DNA of 64,000 bases from positions 1,488,001-1,552,000 of the forward strand of contig CP143429.1 of the NCBI GenBank assembly GCA_039636775.1, in the 5' to 3' direction. A program made the translations under genes and the position numbers. The stretch comes from Micrococcaceae bacterium Sec5.8. GTDB lineage: Bacteria; Actinomycetota; Actinomycetes; Actinomycetales; Micrococcaceae. Positions 24,792 to 34,070 of this stretch are shown one piece after another. Position 1 is the stretch's first letter; each line of letters starts with the position of its first letter. Under the pieces are notes generated by a model, which was given only the letters and a program-made list of their open reading frames with translations, was not told the origin of the DNA and searched no databases.

Positions 24792-27482
24792 ATGGTGGAT
24801 CAGCCCGTGGACGGCGTATATCCGGAATATTGGGAAGCCGATGTTGTGCTGCGCGACGGCGGCACCGCGCATTTGCGTCCCATCCATCCCTCGGACGCCG
24901 ATGCGGTCCAGGCCTTCCACGTCGGGCAGTCGCAGAAATCCATCTACATGAGGTTCTTCGCGTTCAAGTCCAAACTCTCCGCGAAGGAACTCAAACGGTT
25001 CACCGAGGTGGACTACAAGGACCGGGTGGCGCTGGTGATCACCATCGGCGGGGAAATCATGGGGATCGGTCGCTACGACCGGCTTGACGACCCCGTGGAG
25101 GCCGAAGTCGCGTTCAACATCTCAGACGCGCACCAGGGCCGCGGCATCGGCTCGATCCTGCTCGAACACCTCGCCGCCGCCGCCCGCGAAAACGGAATCC
25201 GGAAGTTCAGTGCCGAGGTCCTGCCGGAAAACCGCAAAATGCTGATGGTCTTCTCTGACGCCGGGTATGACGTCAAACGCCACTTCGACGACGGCGTGGT
25301 CAGCCTCGAATTCAACATCGACCCCACGGACAAATCCCGCGCCGTGATGGAGTCCCGGGAACACCGTGCAGAGGCCCGCAGCATCCAGGAACTGCTCGCC
25401 CCGTCCTCCGTAGCCGTCATCGGTGCCAGCCGTAAATGGGGCACCGTGGGCTACCAGCTGTTGGAACACATCATTGAAGGCGGGTTCACCGGGCCGGTTT
25501 ATGCGATCAATCCTGAAGCCTTTGAGCTCGCCGGTATGCTCTCCTTCGCCCGGCTGTCCGAGGTGCCGGGCCCCGTCAAGCTCGCCATCATCGCCGTCCC
25601 GTACGCCGAGGTCCCCAAAGTTGTGGAGGAATGCGGCGCCGCCGGTGTCAAGGGCATCGTGGTGGCCACCGCCGGGTACGCGGATGACGGCGAACGCGGC
25701 CTCGCCCGCCAGCGCGAGCTTGTCCGGCAGGCCCGTGCCAACGGCATGCGCGTGATCGGCCCCGCGTCCCTGGGCATCCTCAATACCGACCCGGCCGTGT
25801 CCCTGAACGCCTCGATGGCGCCCTCGCTGGCCCGCCGCGGCGGGTTGGGCCTGTTCAGCCAGTCCGCGGCGATCGGAGTCTCCCTCTACGCCGCCTCCAG
25901 CCGCCGCCGCGTCGGGCTCTCCACCTTCCTCTCGGCCGGGAACCGCGCCGATGTCTCCGGCAACGACATGATGCAGTTCTGGGAGGACGACGCCGATACC
26001 ACCGCCGTGGGGCTCTACCTGGAGTCGATCGGCAATCCGCGTAAATTCTCCCGCCTGGCCCGGCGGCTGGCACGGACCAAACCCGTCATCGTGGCCAAGT
26101 CCGGTGCCATGGGCCTCGGACTGCCGCCCGGCCACGCTGTCCGCACCACCATGGCGCCCCCGGAAGCCCTCGACGCGATGATGCGCCAGGCCGGCGTCAT
26201 CGGCGTGGAAACCATCGAACAGCTCATGGACATCGCCCAGATCGTCTCAAGCCAGCCCCTGCCCACGGGCCCCGGCATTGCGGTCTTCAGCAACTCGCGG
26301 GCGCTCGGCAAGGTCGTTGCGGACAGCGCAGCGGCGCAGGGACTTGGCGTTGAGCGCCTTGTCACCGACATAGACCTCGACGCCGGGATGTCCGTGGCGC
26401 TGCCAGCGCTGCGGCACAGTTTGCAAGAGGTCCTCACCGCCGACTCCGTCCACGCCGTCGTGGTTGCCCTGCTGCCGGCCCACGGCCTCACCGTGGAGAA
26501 AATCGCCGGGGTACTGGCCGAATGTTCCGTTGCGGCCGGTAAGCCCGTGGTCGCCGCATTCAGCGGTCTTTTGGACCCGTCCATCTACGTGGAGGGCATG
26601 GTCGGTGACGACGCCGGAACCACGGTTGTTCCCTGCTACTCCAACCCCGGCGCCGCGGTCGCAGCCCTGGGTGCTGTGGTCCGTTACGCGCAGTGGCTGG
26701 ACCGGGACCAGGGACTGTTTGTGGAACCGGAGGGATGTGACGCCGACGGCACCCACGAGCTGCTCGAAGGCCTGCTGGACACGGTGGGCGGCGAGCAGCT
26801 GGTTCGGCTGGACCCCGGGACGGCCGCCGGCCTGCTCGCCCGTTACGGCATCCACGTGGTTCCGTCCGTCGGCTTCGAGACCGCCGAACAGGCCGTCGCG
26901 GCAGCGGACCGGCTGGGTTGGCCGGTGGCTCTGAAGACCACCGACCCCGCGCTGCGGCATCGCCTGGACCTGGGCGGGGTCCGGCTGGACATCCAGGACG
27001 CAGAGTCGTTGCGGCGGAACGTGCAGGAGATGCGGAAGTCTCTGGAGCGCTACGGCTCGCCGTCGCTGGAAGTTCAGACCATGGCCCCGGTGGGGCAGGC
27101 GTGCACCTTCCGGGCCATCGAGGACCCGCTGCTGGGCCCGGTGGTATCTTTCGGGCTGGCCGGCGACGCCGTGAACCTGCTGGAGGACTGGGCGCACCGG
27201 GTGCCTCCGCTCTCCGGCTCGGACCTGCACGACTTCATCCGGGCACCGCGCGCCTCGCGGAAACTGTTCGGCTACCAGGGGCTTCCGGCCGTGGACGGGC
27301 GGGCCCTGGAAGACCTCGCTGCGCGGCTGGCCCGGCTCAAGGACAACCACCCGGAGATCGCCCTCGTCGACTTCAATCCCGTCCTCGCCGGACCGGAGGG
27401 GCTCGCCATCCTCGCGGCGGACGTCCGGATCGCCAACGCGGCCCAGCGCACCGACAGCGCCCGGCGCGCCATGCGTAACTGA
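24792..27482 (+). CDS. Bifunctional GNAT acetyltransferase / NDP-forming acyl-CoA synthetase fusion (Pat-like)
   Basis: Large cytosolic protein of 896 residues. It joins an N-terminal GNAT domain (about 15-170; acetyl-CoA loop in [16 protein letters not shown]) to an ADP-forming acyl-CoA synthetase: CoA-binding Rossmann domain from about 205 ([18 protein letters not shown]), succinyl-CoA-ligase-like domains and a C-terminal ATP-grasp domain (about 655-880, GWPVALKT and [10 protein letters not shown]). Bacterial PatZ/Pat lysine acetyltransferases have the same parts, usually with GNAT at the C terminus; the N-terminal arrangement is common in actinobacteria. Such enzymes acetylate acetyl-CoA synthetase and other proteins. 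Whether the synthetase half is catalytic cannot be told here. It is divergent from parC. Confidence 0.85.
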   Translation: MVDQPVDGVYPEYWEADVVLRDGGTAHLRPIHPSDADAVQAFHVGQSQKSIYMRFFAFKSKLSAKELKRFTEVDYKDRVALVITIGGEIMGIGRYDRLDDPVEAEVAFNISDAHQGRGIGSILLEHLAAAARENGIRKFSAEVLPENRKMLMVFSDAGYDVKRHFDDGVVSLEFNIDPTDKSRAVMESREHRAEARSIQELLAPSSVAVIGASRKWGTVGYQLLEHIIEGGFTGPVYAINPEAFELAGMLSFARLSEVPGPVKLAIIAVPYAEVPKVVEECGAAGVKGIVVATAGYADDGERGLARQRELVRQARANGMRVIGPASLGILNTDPAVSLNASMAPSLARRGGLGLFSQSAAIGVSLYAASSRRRVGLSTFLSAGNRADVSGNDMMQFWEDDADTTAVGLYLESIGNPRKFSRLARRLARTKPVIVAKSGAMGLGLPPGHAVRTTMAPPEALDAMMRQAGVIGVETIEQLMDIAQIVSSQPLPTGPGIAVFSNSRALGKVVADSAAAQGLGVERLVTDIDLDAGMSVALPALRHSLQEVLTADSVHAVVVALLPAHGLTVEKIAGVLAECSVAAGKPVVAAFSGLLDPSIYVEGMVGDDAGTTVVPCYSNPGAAVAALGAVVRYAQWLDRDQGLFVEPEGCDADGTHELLEGLLDTVGGEQLVRLDPGTAAGLLARYGIHVVPSVGFETAEQAVAAADRLGWPVALKTTDPALRHRLDLGGVRLDIQDAESLRRNVQEMRKSLERYGSPSLEVQTMAPVGQACTFRAIEDPLLGPVVSFGLAGDAVNLLEDWAHRVPPLSGSDLHDFIRAPRASRKLFGYQGLPAVDGRALEDLAARLARLKDNHPEIALVDFNPVLAGPEGLAILAADVRIANAAQRTDSARRAMRN

Positions 27483-27568
27483 CGCTGCCGGACGGCGGGG
27501 CAGATGCGCAGGGACGCGCAGACGGCAACGGTTAGCATGTGCCCAACCGATCTGTGAAAATGGAGAGC

Positions 27569-28312
27569 ATGAGCTTTCAGACTCCAACACCCAAACACCC
27601 GGCGGCCGCCTCGGGGCGCCCGGGCGCGCACCCCCAGGGCCTGCATGACCACAGTGCGCAGGGTCAGAGCCTGGACGGAGCCCTTCAGCAAGCCGGTTTC
27701 TATCCGCCCCTCGTCGCCGACGTCGTCGCCGATGCCCTTGACGGGCGCGACTGTGTGGCCCACCTGGTGCACCTCGAGACGCACTTCGACCGTGCCGAGG
27801 TCCGACGCCACATCTCGGTACTGGTTCTGACCGAGGACATGCTGGTCATTACCCACGTCGATGACCAGCAGCTCGACGAGGCCGGCGAGCAGATCGTGGC
27901 GCAGGTCTCCACGGAATCCGTGCCCGTGACGCAGATCCGCTCCGTGGTGCTCAGCTATGTGTACGCCCAGCCCCAGGACTACAAACCTTCGGACCCGGTC
28001 CGCGAACTCACCCTGTCCATCGCCTGGTCCGGCGGCCAGCGGCTCGACATGGGACCGGCCAGCTGCGGCGACCCGCAATGCGAAGCGGACCACGGCTACA
28101 GTGGCAGCATCGTCCAAGAGGACATTGTGCTGCGGATCAGCGCCGAGGCCGACGGGCTGCAGGCCGTCCAGGACGCCAAGCTGTTCGCCCGCGGCCTCCG
28201 TGCGGTGAATACCGGGTCCTCTTCTCCGGTGCCTCATGCGGCCCCGGGGCTCCCGCCCCGTCCGCGCTTGGGCGTCTTCGGCAGCCGCGTCAGCCGCGGC
28301 CACCAGCGCTGA
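27569..28312 (+). CDS. DUF5998 family protein
   Basis: Actinobacterial protein of unknown function, 247 residues from the ATG at 27569. The conserved body runs from about 40 to 210 (LQQAGFYPPLVADVVADAL, HFDRAEVRRHISVLVLTEDML, SVVLSYVYAQPQDY) with a late SCGDPQCEADHG segment. The start is ambiguous: ATGs at 27560 and 27569 and a GTG at 27539 are in frame. A TAGCAT box at 27533 makes the two ATGs more likely. It is separated by one base from the phosphodiesterase gene and is surely co-transcribed with it, a pairing seen widely in actinobacteria. Confidence 0.8.
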   Translation: MSFQTPTPKHPAAASGRPGAHPQGLHDHSAQGQSLDGALQQAGFYPPLVADVVADALDGRDCVAHLVHLETHFDRAEVRRHISVLVLTEDMLVITHVDDQQLDEAGEQIVAQVSTESVPVTQIRSVVLSYVYAQPQDYKPSDPVRELTLSIAWSGGQRLDMGPASCGDPQCEADHGYSGSIVQEDIVLRISAEADGLQAVQDAKLFARGLRAVNTGSSSPVPHAAPGLPPRPRLGVFGSRVSRGHQR

Positions 28313-28313
28313 G

Positions 28314-29540
28314 ATGACGCCGGTCGGCGTGCCCCAACCCCTCTCGTCCGCCGGGACCATTCCCGCAGGCCTGCCCGCGGCCCCGGCCTTCGGGAACCGT
28401 TCCATCGCCGAGGTCCTCACGAGCGCGGCGGCCAGCGTTGGCGTGCCCGGCTTCGATAACCGGCTGAACCTGCCCAACGCCAAGCGTATCTGCGTGGTCC
28501 TCGCCGACGGACTGGGACGGAACCTGCTGAAACAGAAATCCGCGCACACGCCCTTCCTGAGATCGGTGATGCAATCCGGCCAGGGGCAGGTTCCCGTCTT
28601 CCTTGACTCAGCCTTCCCCTCCACCACCGCGGCGTCTCTGGCCAGCTTCGGCACCGGATTACCGGCCGGACAGCACGGCATGGTGGGCTACGACGTGCTG
28701 GACCCTGACCAGGACCGGGTGGTGAACATGCTGGGTGGCTGGGACGCCGGAGTGGATCCCGAACGCTGGCAGCCGTTCCCCACCGTTTTCCAGCGGGCCG
28801 CCGAGCACGTGGAGGTCACCACTGTCAGCCTTCCGCAGTTCAGTGACTCCGCAATGACCCGGGCGGCGCTGCGCGGCGGCCGCTACGTTACCGCCACCAC
28901 CTCACACGCCAGGACCGCGGCAGCGGCTGGGGCGATGGCCGGGGCAGGGCGGTCCCTGATGTACTTCTACGTCAACGAACTGGACAAGGCCGGGCACCGC
29001 CACGGCTGCCAGTCACCGCAGTGGGAGCACCAGCTCGAAGAACTTGACGCCACCGTCAAACGGCTCAGCTCCGCCTTGCCGGCGGGCACCACCATTCTGC
29101 TCACAGCCGACCACGGCATGCTCGACGTGCCGGCATCCCAGCGGATTGACTACTCCGCGGACCCCGCCCTCGTCGCCGGCGTCCGCCACACCGCAGGCGA
29201 ACCCCGCATGGTCCACCTGTACCTCGAGGAACAGAACAATGAGGACGCGCAGGCGCGGCTGTCCGGGGCCTGGCAGGCCCGCTTCGGCGACCGGATCTGG
29301 GCCTTCACCCGGGGGGAGGCCATCGCCGCCGGGCTGTTCGGCGAAGTCCGGGCCGAGGTCGCTCCCCGGATTGGTGACGTGATGATTGCGGCCAGGGACG
29401 CGGTGGCCTTCTACGACACCCGGCGGGCGCGGCCGACCGCCCTCGAGGTGGTGGGCCAGCACGGGTCGTTGACTAAGGCTGAGCGCGAAGTCCCGCTCCT
29501 CTGCTTCCAGGCGGACGGCAAAAGGGCCCCCCGCGCCTGA
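28314..29540 (+). CDS. Alkaline phosphatase superfamily protein (nucleotide pyrophosphatase/phosphodiesterase type)
   Basis: A 408-residue member of the alkaline phosphatase superfamily, resembling nucleotide pyrophosphatase/phosphodiesterases. Metal-site motifs are RICVVLADGLG (first Asp), the nucleophile region FPSTTAASLASFGTG (a Thr/Ser in this stretch), and TTILLTADHGMLDVP with the Asp-His pair, plus a late GQHGSLT His. No signal peptide is visible, so it appears cytosolic. The true substrate is unknown. ATG at 28314 overlaps the end of the DUF5998 gene (TGAGATGA context); a longer frame back to 28236 lies inside that gene and is rejected. It converges on sepH. Confidence 0.85.
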   Translation: MTPVGVPQPLSSAGTIPAGLPAAPAFGNRSIAEVLTSAAASVGVPGFDNRLNLPNAKRICVVLADGLGRNLLKQKSAHTPFLRSVMQSGQGQVPVFLDSAFPSTTAASLASFGTGLPAGQHGMVGYDVLDPDQDRVVNMLGGWDAGVDPERWQPFPTVFQRAAEHVEVTTVSLPQFSDSAMTRAALRGGRYVTATTSHARTAAAAGAMAGAGRSLMYFYVNELDKAGHRHGCQSPQWEHQLEELDATVKRLSSALPAGTTILLTADHGMLDVPASQRIDYSADPALVAGVRHTAGEPRMVHLYLEEQNNEDAQARLSGAWQARFGDRIWAFTRGEAIAAGLFGEVRAEVAPRIGDVMIAARDAVAFYDTRRARPTALEVVGQHGSLTKAEREVPLLCFQADGKRAPRA

Positions 29541-29589
29541 CCTGGCGTGAAAAGCCCCGAACCTTGACGGCTTGAGCTGGCGGCGCCTG

Positions 29590-31008
29590 TCAGTCCCCGC
29601 GGGCTCCGAAGACGATGTCATCCCAGCTCGGAATGCTGGAGCGCTTCGGCTTCGCCGGCTGCCGTTCAGGCTGCTCGGCACCCCGGTCGTCCGGGGACCC
29701 TGCGGGTGCCTCACGGGGCTGCCGGCGGGCGGATCCACCGCCGAGAAGCTCATCAAGACCCGGGCTGGAGGCCGCAATCCGGCCGCCCGGTGTTTCCTGC
29801 CTGGGCTTCGCTTCCTGCCTCGGCGTTGGTTCCTGCTTGCGCGTTGGTTCCTGCTTACCACTGGGACGCATCTGCGACGCAGCGATGGTAATCTCCCGGG
29901 TGTCGGTACTGACCCCGTCATGCAGTGTCAGGGCGTCATCCTCCGACTCCTGCCGGCGGGGAGCCAGCGAAATCCTGGACATGATCGAGGGCCGGCCGTC
30001 GCGGCGGCGGTCCCAGGGACTGGCCGCGGGACGGGGATCAATTTCGGCAGTTTCCCCGGATTCAGGTTGCGCTGTTTCCGCTGTGGACTCCGCAGGCCCC
30101 GTGTCTGCCGGGAGCTCCGCGAGAATCTCAGCGGGCCTCGGGTGAGCTGCGGGTACGGCGTCGGTCAGGAGCTTGGCAAGGGCGTCGTCGCCGTCTTCGT
30201 CCACGCCGAGGCGCTGCCCGCGGCGGGAGCGCAGCATGTCCAGCAACCCATCGGATTCCTGCTCCTGCTGGACGATCTGAAGCTGCGCGGTCGCGGTGCG
30301 CGCGGCAGCATCGGCGTCCGTTTCGAAATCAAAAGGACGGTCGTCGGACACAGCGGACAGCCTCCGGGCCGGGAGCGGGCCGTCGAGCGGTTCGAGTTCA
30401 CTGAGCTGTTGCGCCCAGCGGTTGGCGTTCTGTAGGGATTTCCGAGCCGGGCTGAACGTCCACATGGCGGGCGGTTCCTCGCCGATGCCCGCCGGACCGC
30501 CGGGCTGCGCTTCGAAGCGCGCCACGACGTTCCAGTTGCCGTCGGGGCGCCGCCAGGAGTCCCACTCGACGGTGGCTGCATTGATTCCATGCGCACTGAG
30601 CCGGTGGGCCACCATCTCGCCGAGCGACGCCGGGCGGTCACCGAACACGGAACGATAGACGTCATGACCGGGGGCGGGGGCGGCCACTTCGACTTTTTGG
30701 GCCTGCCGGGCGACGTGTTCACGTTCGGCCAGCACCGGACCTTCATAGCGCTGGACTTTCGCCACCGGAATGCCGGACAGCTCGGCCACTTCCGCTGCCG
30801 TCGAGCCGCTGCGGATCCGCGCCTGGATATCGCGCGGGGACATCGAGATGGGCGCGGAAACAGCAGCGGCAGCGGACTTGGCCGCCGTCCGGCTGGCTGC
30901 CACCCGAAGTGCTTCATCGATTGGCAGCTGGAACATCTCGCCGCCGGCGCCGCTCAACAGGAGATGCTTCCCGTCGTCGTGGACGCCTACAAGCCGTAGA
31001 TCCTGCAT
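29590..31008 (-). CDS. sepH: Septation protein SepH (DUF3071 family)
   Basis: Cell-division regulator that binds FtsZ and promotes filament assembly in Streptomyces and mycobacteria. The 472-residue product starts MQDLRLVGVHDDGKHLLLSG, the typical SepH N terminus. A DUF3071 domain with a helix-turn-helix-like segment follows (MSPRDIQARIRSGSTAAEVAELSGIPVAKVQRYE, about 62-97, written here as one conserved block), then a long Pro/Glu/Arg-rich disordered region and a C-terminal IPSWDDIVFGARGD motif characteristic of the family. ATG at 31008 has GGAGG seven bases upstream; extension to 31236 has no support. It is divergent from the DUF4193 gene, as in other actinobacteria. Confidence 0.92.
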   Translation of the reverse strand: MQDLRLVGVHDDGKHLLLSGAGGEMFQLPIDEALRVAASRTAAKSAAAAVSAPISMSPRDIQARIRSGSTAAEVAELSGIPVAKVQRYEGPVLAEREHVARQAQKVEVAAPAPGHDVYRSVFGDRPASLGEMVAHRLSAHGINAATVEWDSWRRPDGNWNVVARFEAQPGGPAGIGEEPPAMWTFSPARKSLQNANRWAQQLSELEPLDGPLPARRLSAVSDDRPFDFETDADAAARTATAQLQIVQQEQESDGLLDMLRSRRGQRLGVDEDGDDALAKLLTDAVPAAHPRPAEILAELPADTGPAESTAETAQPESGETAEIDPRPAASPWDRRRDGRPSIMSRISLAPRRQESEDDALTLHDGVSTDTREITIAASQMRPSGKQEPTRKQEPTPRQEAKPRQETPGGRIAASSPGLDELLGGGSARRQPREAPAGSPDDRGAEQPERQPAKPKRSSIPSWDDIVFGARGD

Positions 31009-31359
31009 ACAAATCCTCCACCCTGGCATTACTAACAAGCGAAAGTCTGCCATTGATGCGGGCCGATTCCGGTCAGGAAAGCGGGCGCGCCGTAACTTTC
31101 CGCGTCTTGCCGGGACTTTTTGGCTTGCTGGGGAGCCCCGGGGCTCCCGGAGGCCGCGGCAGGCTCCCGGCGTCCGGGACCGGACGCCACTGGTATTCAC
31201 TGGGGGCTTAAGCAAGGATGACCCGACATTGGGCACAAAAACACGGTGTCCGGCGTTGTCACCGGTGAACCGCTTCCGGGGTCCCGGGGCTACCGCCGGC
31301 AGGGACCGCCCGGTGCCGGCGAGTCAATCGAACAATCGCGGAGTGTGAGCACGAAAATA
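31009..31359. other. Divergent sepH/DUF4193 intergenic region with palindromes
   Basis: About 350 bases that must carry both promoters. Two GC-rich inverted repeats stand out: a perfect 18-bp palindrome at 31131-31148 (GGGAGCCCC half) and 9-bp arms GGCGTCCGG/CCGGACGCC at 31169-31188. No coding frame is credible. Confidence 0.55.
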
Positions 31360-31659
31360 ATGGCAACAGACTACGACGCGCCGCGCGCAACGGAGGAGGA
31401 CCTCGGCGAGGACTCCCTTGAGGTCTTGAAAGTAGGGCGCACGGACAAGCCTTCCGCGGTGGTCGACGAGGACGAATCGGACGTGGCGGAAGGGTATGAA
31501 CTCCCCGGTGCCGACGTGTCGGGAGAGGAATTGCTGGTCCGGGTCCTCCCGGCGCAGGCCGACGAATTTACCTGCGCCTCCTGCTTCCTTGTCCGCCACC
31601 GTTCACAGATTGCCCGGGAAAGAAATGGCCTCAAATATTGCAAGGACTGCGAGGGTTAA
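31360..31659 (+). CDS. DUF4193 family protein
   Basis: A 99-residue actinobacterial protein of unknown function. It begins with the family hallmark MATDYDAPR, is acidic through the middle (VDEDESDVAEGYELPG) and ends in a zinc-ribbon-like segment with two Cys pairs: FTCASCFLVRHRSQIA and KYCKDCEG. A small zinc-binding regulatory or RNA polymerase-associated role is conceivable but unproven. The ATG at 31360 is chosen for the conserved N terminus; an in-frame GTG at 31345 is possible. Its stop overlaps that of the convergent DUF3093 gene by three bases. Confidence 0.88.
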   Translation: MATDYDAPRATEEDLGEDSLEVLKVGRTDKPSAVVDEDESDVAEGYELPGADVSGEELLVRVLPAQADEFTCASCFLVRHRSQIARERNGLKYCKDCEG

Positions 31660-32141
31660 GAGCTCAGCGCTGCAACCAGCTCATCCGGGTGCCGTGTCGA
31701 GGCCAGCCAGTAGGGAGTGCGGTCGGAGGGATCGGTAATCTCGACGCGGACCACGGGGTCAATCCATCCCCGGATGCACATATAGGCCAAGCCGTTCAGG
31801 CGGGTGCCGCGTTCCGCCGTCGCCTCCGTGCCGCGGAACGCGGACGTGGCCCCCACGTAACGACGCTCGATGGTGGCCCGGCCAACGCGCAGTGTCGAGG
31901 CGGTAACGGTGATGGCGGGGGTCGAGATGACCAGCAGCACAGCGATGATCACGAAGAGCACGACGGCGGCGATGATGCCCGCGGTCAGGCTGATGGGCGC
32001 GAACACGAGGATGCCTGCGCCTGACAGTCCCGCCGACACCAGCCAGATCCAAACGTTCGGCCAAAGCTTCTCGCTGTAAATTACGGGGGCGTCGCTGGGG
32101 GTGCTGTTGGGGGCAGGCACGGCTGCACTGGATTCGGGCAT
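31656..32141 (-). CDS. DUF3093 family membrane protein
   Basis: A 161-residue actinobacterial protein with two adjacent transmembrane helices (about 28-49 and 54-74; VWIWLVSAGLSGAGILVF and AAVVLFVIIAVLLVIS), followed by a cytosolic or extracytosolic beta-rich domain containing GRATIERRYVG and CIRGWIDPVVRVEI, which is the usual DUF3093 signature. Function is unknown. It is convergent with DUF4193 and divergent from dut, the conserved order in this phylum. The start ATG at 32141 is reasonable although only a weak ribosome site is present. Confidence 0.88.
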   Translation of the reverse strand: MPESSAAVPAPNSTPSDAPVIYSEKLWPNVWIWLVSAGLSGAGILVFAPISLTAGIIAAVVLFVIIAVLLVISTPAITVTASTLRVGRATIERRYVGATSAFRGTEATAERGTRLNGLAYMCIRGWIDPVVRVEITDPSDRTPYWLASTRHPDELVAALSS

Positions 32142-32261
32142 AGGCCCAGCTTTCCACTTTTCCCGGGCTATTTCACCTTGGCGGCAGCGCCGGGCCCGGG
32201 CACCCCCGCCCGCTGGACGCAGCTAGGCCGATCTTCCCGGCGGGCGTTAGAGTGGTGGACT

Positions 32262-32753
32262 GTGACTGAAGAAACCGCAGCAGTGGAAGAGTACGGCGCC
32301 CCCACCCTCACGGTCCAGCTGAAGATGCTCGACGACGGCCTGGAACCGCCGTCGTATGCTCACCCCGGCGACGCCGGAGCGGACCTGCGCACCCGGGAGG
32401 ACGTGGTGCTTGACCCGGGGGAGCGCCGGCTGGTCCCCACGGGTGTCTCCATCGCCCTGCCTGACGGCTTCGTGGCGCTGATCCACCCGCGGTCCGGGCT
32501 CGCCACCAAGCACGGACTCACGGTGGTGAACGCCCCCGGAACCGTCGACGCGGGCTACCGCGGGGAAATCGCGGTGACGCTGTTGAATACAGACCGGCAC
32601 CAGGCGATAGAGCTCAAGCGCGGCGATAGAATTGCACAAATGGTTATTCAGCGGGTGGAGCACGCCGCGTTCCTCCCCGTCCAGGAGCTCAGCGGCTCAG
32701 CCCGCGGCGAGGCAGGTTTCGGATCCACCGGCGGATTCGGCGTGCCGGTCTGA
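32262..32753 (+). CDS. dut: dUTP diphosphatase
   Basis: Trimeric enzyme that hydrolyses dUTP to dUMP, keeping uracil out of DNA and feeding dTMP synthesis. The 163-residue product has all five dUTPase motifs: HPGDAGADLRT (1), PRSGLATKHG (2), GTVDAGYRGEI with the catalytic Asp and Tyr (3), RGDRIAQMVI (4) and RGEAGFGSTGGFG (5). The GTG at 32262 has no ribosome site but has TAGAGT eight bases upstream, so the mRNA may be leaderless or nearly so. It heads the conserved run dut, DUF3710, OB-fold, DUF3159. Confidence 0.96.
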   Translation: MTEETAAVEEYGAPTLTVQLKMLDDGLEPPSYAHPGDAGADLRTREDVVLDPGERRLVPTGVSIALPDGFVALIHPRSGLATKHGLTVVNAPGTVDAGYRGEIAVTLLNTDRHQAIELKRGDRIAQMVIQRVEHAAFLPVQELSGSARGEAGFGSTGGFGVPV

Positions 32754-32777
32754 CCGGAAGCCGGCGGGACCTGCAGT

Positions 32778-32819
32778 ATTGCCTGCAGACGCATCAGCAT
32801 TACCTGCAGACGCATCAGC
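32778..32819. repeat. 21-bp tandem duplication upstream of the DUF3710 gene
   Basis: Two adjacent 21-base copies (32778-32798 and 32799-32819) agree at 20 positions, with core CCTGCAGACGCATCAGC. They lie in the dut-DUF3710 spacer. Confidence 0.85.
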
Positions 32820-32878
32820 CGGCCGTCGCAGCTGCAGAACGATTGCAGAAGGTATCCGGCCGGGAACGCACTGCGTCC

Positions 32879-32922
32879 CGGCGGCACAAGATCACAACTT
32901 CGGCGGCAAAAGATTACAACTA
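32879..32922. repeat. 22-bp tandem duplication upstream of the DUF3710 gene
   Basis: Two adjacent 22-base copies (32879-32900 and 32901-32922) agree at 19 positions and begin CGGCGGCA. The second copy ends at the ribosome site of the DUF3710 gene. Confidence 0.8.
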
Positions 32923-32935
32923 AGGAGACGAACCC

Positions 32936-33667
32936 ATGGTTTTTGGGCGTGGCAGGAAAGCCAAGCAGGAACAGCTGACAGATCCCGGGGAAACCCCGGA
33001 GGCAGTTGCTGACGCTTCCGCCGACGATTCGGCCGTGGCCGCAACGGGTGCCCCCGTCCGGGGCGCTACCGGCCCCTTCGACGTCTCGGAAATCGAGGAC
33101 CAGGACGGGTACGTGGACCTTGGCGCCCTCCTCATTGCCCCGGCGGAAGGCCTGCAGCTCCGGCTTGAGGTGGAGGAAGCCACCCAGCGCGTCGTCGCCG
33201 TCACCATGGACCTGAACGGCTCAAGCCTCCAGCTCCAGGCGTTTGCGGCGCCGCGCTCCGAAGGACTGTGGGACGAAATCCGCGAACAGATCGGCCAGTC
33301 TGTCGGCAGCCAGGGCGGCCAAATTGAGCAGGTCGAGGGCGGCTTCGGCACGGAACTGCTCGCCAAACTCCCGGCCAGCAGCGCCGACGGAAGCCACGGC
33401 TACCGGGTTGCCCGTTTCATCGGCGTCGACGGTCCGCGCTGGTTCCTTCGCGGCGTGTTCGGCGGCGAAGCCGCGGTGGACCGCGACGCAGCCGCCGGCC
33501 TTGAGGGGCTCTTCCGGCAGCTCGTGGTGGTGCGCGGCGAAAGCCCCATGCCGCCACGTGACTTGCTGCAACTCCGCCTGCCCAAGGACAACGCCGTGCC
33601 CGCACCGCAGTCCGCCCCGGACCTGGAACAGCCCGAACGCGGACCGGAGATTACCCAGATTGGCTGA
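32936..33667 (+). CDS. DUF3710 family protein
   Basis: A 243-residue actinobacterial protein of unknown function, orthologous in position to the M. tuberculosis gene following dut. It begins MVFGRGRKAKQE, has an acidic low-complexity stretch (about 12-60), then the conserved domain with YVDLGALLIAP, EGLWDEIREQI and GPRWFLRGVFGGEAA, ending with a proline-rich tail. ATG at 32936 follows AAGGAGACG at ideal spacing. Two sets of short tandem duplications occupy the spacer to dut. It overlaps the next gene by eight bases. Confidence 0.88.
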   Translation: MVFGRGRKAKQEQLTDPGETPEAVADASADDSAVAATGAPVRGATGPFDVSEIEDQDGYVDLGALLIAPAEGLQLRLEVEEATQRVVAVTMDLNGSSLQLQAFAAPRSEGLWDEIREQIGQSVGSQGGQIEQVEGGFGTELLAKLPASSADGSHGYRVARFIGVDGPRWFLRGVFGGEAAVDRDAAAGLEGLFRQLVVVRGESPMPPRDLLQLRLPKDNAVPAPQSAPDLEQPERGPEITQIG

Positions 33668-34070
33668 TTCCCCCCGGCAGGACCCGGCCTCCTCGGTCTC
33701 GGTGAGGGGGCTGCCGGACCGCGGCCGCGTGCTGTGCCACGGCTACATTGAGTCGGTCACCTACCCGCCGGCGAGCAACATTGCTGCCTTTACCGCTGTC
33801 GTCGTCGATCACGACGCCCCGGTCAAAAAACGCGGAGCAACGGCCGCCGCCGGCACCCCGGCGGCCGCGTCCGCTGCCCCCGGGGCACGGCACCCCCGCT
33901 CCGCCGTTCCGAAAGACCGGCTCCGGGTGGTCTGGCTGGGACGCCGCCGCATTCCCGGCGTGGACGCCGGGACGGAACTTCGCCTGCAGGGCATGGTGAC
34001 GGTACGCGACGGCCTGCCAACCATGTTCAACCCCCGCTATGAAATACTCTCCCGCCAGGAGGAGCAATGA
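33660..34070 (+). CDS. OB-fold nucleic acid-binding domain protein
   Basis: A 136-residue protein with an OB-fold pattern: RVLCHGYIESVTYPP, then FTAVVVDH, RLRVVWLGRRRIPGVDAGTELRLQG and the final MVTVRDGLPTMFNPRYEIL. Members sit between DUF3710 and DUF3159 genes throughout actinobacteria; nucleic-acid binding is inferred from the fold, and no activity is known. An Ala/Pro-rich loop (about 55-80) interrupts the fold. TTG at 33660 is the likely start, overlapping the DUF3710 stop; the open frame extends far upstream but only inside the DUF3710 gene. Its stop overlaps the next start (ATGA). Confidence 0.78.
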   Translation: MADSPRQDPASSVSVRGLPDRGRVLCHGYIESVTYPPASNIAAFTAVVVDHDAPVKKRGATAAAGTPAAASAAPGARHPRSAVPKDRLRVVWLGRRRIPGVDAGTELRLQGMVTVRDGLPTMFNPRYEILSRQEEQ

